Source of the DNA: CAZLBV01 sp964557845
Lineage (GTDB): Bacteria > Acidobacteriota > Aminicenantia > Aminicenantales > Aminicenantaceae
Reading direction: 5' to 3'
Length of the DNA: 10,619 nt
NCBI GenBank assembly: GCA_964557845.1
Contig: CAZLBV010000146.1
Coordinates: 1-10,619 of the forward strand
The translations under genes and the position numbers were made by a program. The notes under the pieces were generated by a model, which did not search any database, was not told the origin of the DNA, and worked only from the letters and a program-made list of their open reading frames with translations. Positions within the stretch are counted from its first letter, which is position 1; each line of letters opens with the position of its first letter. Below, one piece after another: positions 6,138 to 10,619 of the stretch.

Positions 6138-7580
6138 TCAAACGATCAAGCGCATATTTTTGACCATAATACTTAATTCCCTATGATCATCATTATCCGG
6201 AAACAATTCCGCCGGAATCCAGAATTCATTGGATTCTATAATGATCCTGGACCCGAAGTCACTGGGTGATCTTAGAGGAAATTCTATCTTTTTCCATCCC
6301 CGATTGTCACTTTCAAATAATTCTTCATGATCTCCCTGCCGGATAAAAAGCGAAATCTTTTCCAGCTGAGGGTGAGTGTTTTTAATCTCCAGTTCCAATA
6401 CTCCCCGGCTGGCGGTTGTTTCCAAGATCGCTCTTTTCCCCATCCAGCGAAAATGTTGTTCCCCATCCTTCTCCAGAGGGTACAAACCGCAAATAAGAGA
6501 ATAAACTTCTTCTCTTCCGGTTTCGAATTGCCTCTTATAGTCGTCTTCGACCAAAATGGATTTGCATATCCGGCATATTGGCATGGGCAGCAAACCCTTT
6601 GCACCCGTTTCCCGGATCTTTTTCATCTTTTCTGAATGCCATATAGATTCGAGACTATCCAGATTGGCATCGCCGACAGCGATCTTTCCATCATAATCCA
6701 CACAACAGGGAGTACAGGTTCCATCCGCCAAGACAGCCATCTGCTCCCGATAAGCAGAACATTCGGCTTTATATCTCTCTACATATCTGACATTTCTGAG
6801 AAGATAGTCTGAAAAAGAGCTTATGTCCTTAAAACTAAAAATAACATCCGGAAGAATCTCACAGTGATCCCCTTTAAGACAATCGAGAGGATAATCTTTA
6901 TACCTACCTTTAAGGCATTCCAGATCTTTTGGAAGAAAACCCAGCTTATATTTTTTTGATATTTTCCTTCCAACTTCTTTCCATTCATCCAAAACAGCAA
7001 AAGCTTTTTCTTCATTATCTACCAAAGGAATTAAGGTATCCAGATAATTTTTTTCCAAGCGTGCGGCATTAAAAGATTTTGTGTTCAAATACTGAATATA
7101 GATCCGCATAGCAGAATTTAAACGGAATTTATCCTCCACGCAGTCATGGATCCTCTTCATATATTCAAAATAATCAGGTTTTCCCCGGCGGTGGTCGCGA
7201 TAGAGCTGGGGAGCAAATGTATGGATCCCAATGACCAGCTCTTCAATACCTTTTTCATAGATTCGATCCCGCCTTTTTTTATCCAGGAGAGCTCCATTTG
7301 AAAAGAGCCTGACCTGAAGATTCTTTTTATGCACGTAAGCGATAATATCGAATATTTGCGGATGAAGGAGTGGTTCCCCCATTACATGCAGTTGGATAGG
7401 TTCATTGGTTAATCCTTTGTCCTCAATCTCATCCAAGAGCTTGTACACCAGAGAAACATCCATAAATCGTCTCTTCCTGGTCATGATCCCATCCGGGCAA
7501 AAGGTACAGCTGAAATTGCAGTGATTGGTGAGCTCAATAAAAATAAATTTTATCAATGGATCCGGCATGATCAGTTCCAC
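6138..7580 (-). CDS. Radical SAM/SPASM-like protein with extra C-terminal beta-rich domain
   Basis: The 480-residue protein has the radical SAM cluster motif Cys21-x3-Cys25-x2-Cys28 in NHCNFSCTFCP, a GEP motif in MGEPLLHP (67-74) and the FSNGALL strand. A SPASM-like auxiliary cluster region follows (Cys274, 289, 292, 293, 336, 339), as in enzymes acting on peptides or other macromolecules. Residues about 365-480 form an additional beta-rich module beginning GLYPLEKDGEQHFRWMGKRA and ending DDHRELSIMVKNMRL. It resembles modules I recall at the ends of some glycosyl- and methyltransferases. The GTG start at 7580 overlaps the upstream stop (TAGTG), suggesting coupled translation. An ATG at 7568 is the alternative, and neither has a strong Shine-Dalgarno. 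The substrate is unknown. It converges on the ATPase gene with a 20-bp gap and no visible terminator. Confidence 0.88.
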   Translation of the reverse strand: MELIMPDPLIKFIFIELTNHCNFSCTFCPDGIMTRKRRFMDVSLVYKLLDEIEDKGLTNEPIQLHVMGEPLLHPQIFDIIAYVHKKNLQVRLFSNGALLDKKRRDRIYEKGIEELVIGIHTFAPQLYRDHRRGKPDYFEYMKRIHDCVEDKFRLNSAMRIYIQYLNTKSFNAARLEKNYLDTLIPLVDNEEKAFAVLDEWKEVGRKISKKYKLGFLPKDLECLKGRYKDYPLDCLKGDHCEILPDVIFSFKDISSFSDYLLRNVRYVERYKAECSAYREQMAVLADGTCTPCCVDYDGKIAVGDANLDSLESIWHSEKMKKIRETGAKGLLPMPICRICKSILVEDDYKRQFETGREEVYSLICGLYPLEKDGEQHFRWMGKRAILETTASRGVLELEIKNTHPQLEKISLFIRQGDHEELFESDNRGWKKIEFPLRSPSDFGSRIIIESNEFWIPAELFPDNDDHRELSIMVKNMRLIV

Positions 7581-8641
7581 TAATTATTGGCCTTTATGAA
7601 TTTTTCCCATTCAAACAGGTCCGGTATATGTTCATATTTCTCCAGAGCCTCTGCCACCTGGGGTGAATGTTCATTAAGCCAGCCTCCGATAGATCTGATC
7701 TGGTCTTCTCTTATCTCGACCATTGAAACCACTGAAACAGAAATACTGACCTGTTTAAAACGATCTTTTTGAACCGATCTAAACAGATCATCGATCATCC
7801 TTAAATTGGGATCGATCACTTCTGCGCTCTCTATCTTTAGCTCTTTTAGAGCTTTTCCCCAAAGTTCAAGGGAATAACCATAATGAGTACAATTAAGACT
7901 GATAAATAAAGCATGGGGAAACCGGCCAATTCTTTGAATGGCCTCATCAAGGTAAGCAAAAATCAGCATTTCGGTATCTTCACCAGTACGATCTTTTTCA
8001 ATATAGGACTCCAGTTCAGGACAGGCCTGCGTATGGATCCTTTCCGGAAGAAAACCCTTTTCCAGAAGCCTTTCTCTATGGCTGTCTTGAAGGATCGTGG
8101 TTTGAGTCCCGAAGATCAGGGCTTCTGATTCGGGATATGACTTGAGCTTCTCAGCAATGAGTTCAACCCCGGCATCCACGATACCAATGGTAGGGACAGT
8201 CGTCGCCGAATAGAATTCGGTATGTTTCAATAAAACGGAAAGAGTATTACAGCCAATAAGTATCAGATCCGGAGAGTATTTCGAGGATAGACAGTTGAGC
8301 GCGCTGTTAAAGATCATTATTTTTTCTTTATCTGTCGGTAAAGCATTATAACCACCGTTTGATGAGAAAAGCGCATTGTAAAATATAAATTCTACATTGC
8401 TGAAAATCTTATTTTTTTCTATTCGGGCAAGGGCCCCGGCTAAGATGGACAGTCCTCCTAATCCCGAATCAACAACTGCGATTTTTACATCTTTTTTAAG
8501 AAAAAAATCATTAAGACCATTTTTTTTTGAGACCGTTCTGGTTTCAACACAAGCATAAATGGAGATACTGATGACCATCAAAAATAATAATAATTTCAGC
8601 CCTGAATCTCTCTTGATTTTGACTTTCCCGAATGTAAACAT
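7580..8641 (-). CDS. Asp/Glu racemase family protein (MurI-like) with a lipoprotein-type signal
   Basis: Residues about 52-330 follow the glutamate racemase fold: VVDSGLGGLSIL (56-67, like the MurI FDSGVGGL motif), the first catalytic cysteine in GCNT (Cys131), the ACPELESYIE segment (206-215) and the second catalytic cysteine in NCTHYG (Cys251, His253). Both catalytic cysteines are present. The MurI PYG substrate loop is changed to YNALFSSNGGYNALPTD (88-104). At 353 residues it is about 85 longer than MurI. Much of the extra length is an N-terminal basic segment and hydrophobic helix (15-30) ending IYAC, a plausible lipobox with Cys31, so the enzyme may be anchored outside the cytoplasm. The ATG has no Shine-Dalgarno; the promoter suggests a nearly leaderless message. 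It is first in a two-gene operon with the radical SAM gene. Racemase activity is likely but the substrate is not certain. Confidence 0.85.
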   Translation of the reverse strand: MFTFGKVKIKRDSGLKLLLFLMVISISIYACVETRTVSKKNGLNDFFLKKDVKIAVVDSGLGGLSILAGALARIEKNKIFSNVEFIFYNALFSSNGGYNALPTDKEKIMIFNSALNCLSSKYSPDLILIGCNTLSVLLKHTEFYSATTVPTIGIVDAGVELIAEKLKSYPESEALIFGTQTTILQDSHRERLLEKGFLPERIHTQACPELESYIEKDRTGEDTEMLIFAYLDEAIQRIGRFPHALFISLNCTHYGYSLELWGKALKELKIESAEVIDPNLRMIDDLFRSVQKDRFKQVSISVSVVSMVEIREDQIRSIGGWLNEHSPQVAEALEKYEHIPDLFEWEKFIKANN

Positions 8642-8653
8642 TTTTGAATTTGG

Positions 8654-8682
8654 ACTATAGCACCAGCGGTTATTATAGTCAA
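8654..8682 (-). promoter_or_regulatory. Sigma-70 promoter for the racemase-like/radical SAM operon
   Basis: On the minus strand TTGACT (-35, 8682-8677) and TATAGT (-10, 8659-8654) are separated by 17 bp. The predicted start is near 8647, only about six bases before the ATG at 8641. This agrees with the lack of a Shine-Dalgarno sequence and points to a nearly leaderless transcript. Confidence 0.65.
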
Positions 8683-8720
8683 ATCCCTGTTACAATCTAT
8701 ACTTTTACCTCAATTAGATT

Positions 8721-8726
8721 TATAAT
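8721..8726 (+). promoter_or_regulatory. Possible -10 element for the VWFA-related gene
   Basis: A perfect TATAAT lies 16 bases before the ATG at 8743, but no good -35 box is found 16-18 bp upstream. If used, it would give a leader of about ten bases. The 101-bp divergent region is AT-rich, so a chance match is possible. Confidence 0.35.
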
Positions 8727-8742
8727 TATATTGAAAAGAAAA

Positions 8743-9990
8743 ATGCGAAACTTAATGATTTTCTCCGTTATATTGTGGCTGTGTCTGCCTGGAATCTGTC
8801 AGGATATACAGGAAAAATCACTGGTAATAAATGTAGAAATCCCAGTTAGAATCTTTAAGGACGGAAATTTTATTGATACTCTGTCTATAAATGACTTTGA
8901 GATCTATGAGAATGGATCACTCCAGAAAGTTGAAGCCTTATATCTTGTCAAAAAAAGAACCATAGAAAGAAGCGATGAGGTCAAAAGATTTTCTCCCAGG
9001 ACCAATCGTAATTTCTATCTTTTATTCGAAGTTACCGAGTACAACGAACAACTTCGGCAGGCTATTGATTATTTTGTTCAATATACCATGGCGCCAGGAG
9101 ATAACTTGACCATAGTTACTCCGATGAAAACCTATAAACTCCGGGGAGATGCAATCAGGTACAAACCCAGAGAAGACATAGCAGATCAATTCGTAGGTTT
9201 ACTTCGGAAAGACATATTACAGGGTAATTCAACTTATAAGAATGTAATCGATGAGATGAAGGCTCTTGCCAGCGCTCTGGCACGCAGCTTTCAAGAAGAC
9301 AGTCTGGTGAGTCAAGACCAAATGGAAACTGATTATTCAGATCAATTGACTACCACTGGAGAATTTAGGAATAGAAGCATCGATGAACAGCTTATGATGT
9401 ATGAAACGCTCTTAAATAAACTGGAAAACCTGAGGAGTATTGATCAAAAACAGCTTCTGGATTTTGCCGATCATTTAAAAGGTACTGAAGGTCAAAAATA
9501 TGTTTATGTGTTCTACCAAAATGAATATATTCCTCAGATCCAGACTCGAATACTCAATCAATATATGAGTAAATTTCAAGACAAACCTAATATTCAGCAA
9601 ACCATATCCAATCTTTTTGAGTTTTATCGAAGAGATATCAATATTGATGTCAGTCATGTGAAACAAGCTTATGCGGATGCTTCTATTTCCATACACTTTC
9701 TTTTCCTGACCGTTGTCCCTATCCCGGTCCCTGGAGTTCAGATGTTTGAACAGTCAGAGGATATCTTCAGTGCCTTCAGAGAAATGGCTTTAGCAACCGG
9801 AGGTTATATCGAAAGCTCAGCTAATCCAGAATCTCTTTTCCAAAATGCAATCAAAGCAACAGATAATTATTATCTTTTGTATTACACCCCCAACAATTAC
9901 GTGAGTGACGGAACCTTCAAACAGATCGAAGTCAAAGTAAAAGGAAAGTCCTATCAAGTTTTCCACCGGGCAGGATATTTCGCGAATTAG
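8743..9990 (+). CDS. Exported VWFA-related protein (Acidobacterial type)
   Basis: I choose the ATG at 8743 (415 residues) because it puts a standard signal peptide first (MRNL, hydrophobic to about residue 18, cleavage near the CQD at 19-21). A purine-rich GAAAAGAAAA precedes it. An in-frame TTG at 8644 would place 33 odd residues ahead of the signal. The N-terminal VNVEIPVRIFKDGNFIDTLSINDFEIYENG-type stretch (about 28-58) is characteristic of the VWFA-related Acidobacterial domain, and so is the end (ATGGYIESS, then YYLLYYTPNN and a final RAGYF). Between them, the expected DxSxS metal site is replaced by FEVTEYN (95-101), so metal binding is probably lost. A long helical insert occupies about 150-310. 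It is probably periplasmic or surface-located with an unknown partner, and is divergent from the racemase-like operon. Confidence 0.85.
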   Translation: MRNLMIFSVILWLCLPGICQDIQEKSLVINVEIPVRIFKDGNFIDTLSINDFEIYENGSLQKVEALYLVKKRTIERSDEVKRFSPRTNRNFYLLFEVTEYNEQLRQAIDYFVQYTMAPGDNLTIVTPMKTYKLRGDAIRYKPREDIADQFVGLLRKDILQGNSTYKNVIDEMKALASALARSFQEDSLVSQDQMETDYSDQLTTTGEFRNRSIDEQLMMYETLLNKLENLRSIDQKQLLDFADHLKGTEGQKYVYVFYQNEYIPQIQTRILNQYMSKFQDKPNIQQTISNLFEFYRRDINIDVSHVKQAYADASISIHFLFLTVVPIPVPGVQMFEQSEDIFSAFREMALATGGYIESSANPESLFQNAIKATDNYYLLYYTPNNYVSDGTFKQIEVKVKGKSYQVFHRAGYFAN

Positions 9991-10343
9991 ATTGCCCTAT
10001 TTGCTTGAAACTTTCATCCTCTATTGTATTTTTTCACAGGATCGGAAGTAAAAGGCAGGTGCTCCGGGTTTTCTAGTTTAGGGGAGAATGCTATAATGAA
10101 TAAGATACCAAGATGAATCAGCGGTATTACTATTAATGAATATAAATCCATCGTTCTTTTTTTAATTCAGAACGATGGATATGGCTGGCATAGAGCCCCA
10201 TCCCTTCAACAACTAAGTATTGTTCTTTTTATCACAAAACCTATGTATATTTCAAGGATTATTTAAAAATTATCTATGTATAGCCTTTTTGTTAATCATA
10301 ACCATTATTTTTTTTATGAATTTTAACCCGATTTATAATTTTG
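9991..10343. other. Gene-free AT-rich region between the VWFA-related gene and the CRISPR array
   Basis: No open frame here is convincing; the short ATG frames near 10095-10140 end within a few codons and lack family features. The region holds one perfect hairpin (10146-10180) and becomes very AT-rich toward the array. By the repeat orientation this is the trailer side of the array rather than its leader. Confidence 0.6.
10146..10180. repeat. Perfect 12-bp inverted repeat (hairpin)
   Basis: ATCCATCGTTCT (10146-10157) and AGAACGATGGAT (10169-10180) are exact reverse complements around an 11-base loop. The T-run sits in the loop on the plus strand, and no T-run follows the stem, so it is not a normal plus-strand terminator for the VWFA-related gene. 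On the minus strand it is followed by TTTATATTC, a weak tail that could stop a transcript coming out of the CRISPR array. Confidence 0.8.
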
Positions 10344-10619
10344 GTTTCAATCCACGCGCCCACATGGGGCGCGACCCTTAGAGCTGTTAGAGGACTGCTG
10401 TAAGCAAAACGGTTTCAATCCACGCGCCCACATGGGGCGCGACAACTTTTGGCAAATTTCATGGGATAATCCTCAAGGGTTTCAATCCACGCGCCCACAT
10501 GGGGCGCGACGCCATTTTTTAGTTCAATGCCCTTGCAGCTTTTATGTTTCAATCCACGCGCCCACATGGGGCGCGACAATATAACTATGTTTATTTATAT
10601 TAGTATAACTATGTTTCAA
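10344..10619 (-). CRISPR. Type I-C-like CRISPR array, cut by the window end
   Basis: Four identical 32-bp repeats lie at 10344-10375, 10412-10443, 10479-10510 and 10546-10577. A fifth begins at 10613 and is cut after GTTTCAA. The spacers are 36, 35, 35 and 35 bp. Each repeat starts GTTTCAATCCA on the plus strand, contains a 7-bp stem CGCGCCC/GGGCGCG around ACATG, and ends AC. Its reverse complement begins GTCGCGCCCC and ends GTGGATTGAAAC, the form typical of type I-C repeats. By that convention crRNA is made from the minus strand, so the leader and cas operon should lie past the right edge and 10344 is the old, trailer end. The terminal repeat is not degenerate. No cas gene is in the window, so the subtype rests on the repeat alone. 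Confidence 0.97.

Noticed and set aside
6284..6635. Open frames of about 100 codons on both strands
   Set aside because: Both fall inside the C-terminal domain of the radical SAM gene, whose own frame shows clear domain features through this stretch.
8644..8742. N-terminal extension of the VWFA-related gene from a TTG
   Set aside because: The added 33 residues precede a normal signal peptide and lie across the divergent promoter region. The ATG at 8743 is the better start.
10095..10140. Small open frames after GGGGAG near the VWFA-related gene's 3' side
   Set aside because: The ATG frames stop after two to seven codons (for example MNKIPR and MNQRYYY) and show nothing recognisable.
10241..10282. 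Direct repeat CTATGTATA at 10241-10249 and 10274-10282 as a degenerate CRISPR unit
   Set aside because: The spacing is 33 bp rather than about 67, and neither copy resembles the CRISPR repeat. AT-rich DNA explains it.

Overview
The window looks like a chromosomal segment of an anaerobic, Gram-negative-type bacterium, plausibly Acidobacteriota or Candidatus Aminicenantes. This placement is an inference from gene content: a protein with the ends of the VWFA-related domain typical of Acidobacteria, paired DUF4097-type exported proteins behind an ECF sigma/anti-sigma pair, a MinD-type ATPase with inserted ferredoxin modules, lipoprotein-type signals and a type I-C CRISPR array. There are no rRNA, tRNA or ribosomal protein genes here to fix the taxonomy.

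Left part (1-3610), minus strand. Seven codons of a gene that leaves the window are visible at 1-21. After a gene-free stretch comes a four-gene operon read right to left: ECF sigma factor (2990-3550), membrane zinc-finger anti-sigma factor with a HEAT-like tail (2175-2993), and two paralogous exported DUF4097-like proteins (1295-2164 and 449-1282). The genes overlap or are 10-12 bp apart. The operon has an ECF-type promoter (3583-3610) close to the RpoE consensus and ends at a strong intrinsic terminator (355-380). It reads as a self-regulated envelope-response unit whose outputs are the two DUF4097 proteins.

Middle (3731-6117), plus strand. Divergent from the sigma operon is a consensus sigma-70 promoter (TTGACA, 16 bp, TATAAT) followed at once by a perfect 7-1-7 Fur-type palindrome. 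It drives a 2[4Fe-4S] ferredoxin with a long Gly/Arg/Met tail and, overlapping by 4 bp, a 613-residue protein that is a head-to-tail fusion of two MinD-like ATPases, each carrying an inserted two-cluster ferredoxin module. Together they encode six predicted [4Fe-4S] sites under apparent iron control.

Right-middle (6138-8641), minus strand. A MurI-like Asp/Glu racemase homologue with a lipoprotein-type signal is followed, with a 1-bp overlap (TAGTG), by a radical SAM/SPASM-like protein with an extra C-terminal beta-rich domain. The promoter in front of the racemase homologue would make a nearly leaderless mRNA. Divergent from it is an exported VWFA-related protein (8743-9990) whose metal-binding MIDAS motif appears degenerate.

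Right end. An AT-rich gene-free stretch (9991-10343) with a perfect 12-bp hairpin leads into a CRISPR array (10344 to the window end) with identical 32-bp type I-C-like repeats and 35-36 bp spacers. By the usual I-C convention the array is read on the minus strand, so leader and cas genes are expected beyond the right edge.
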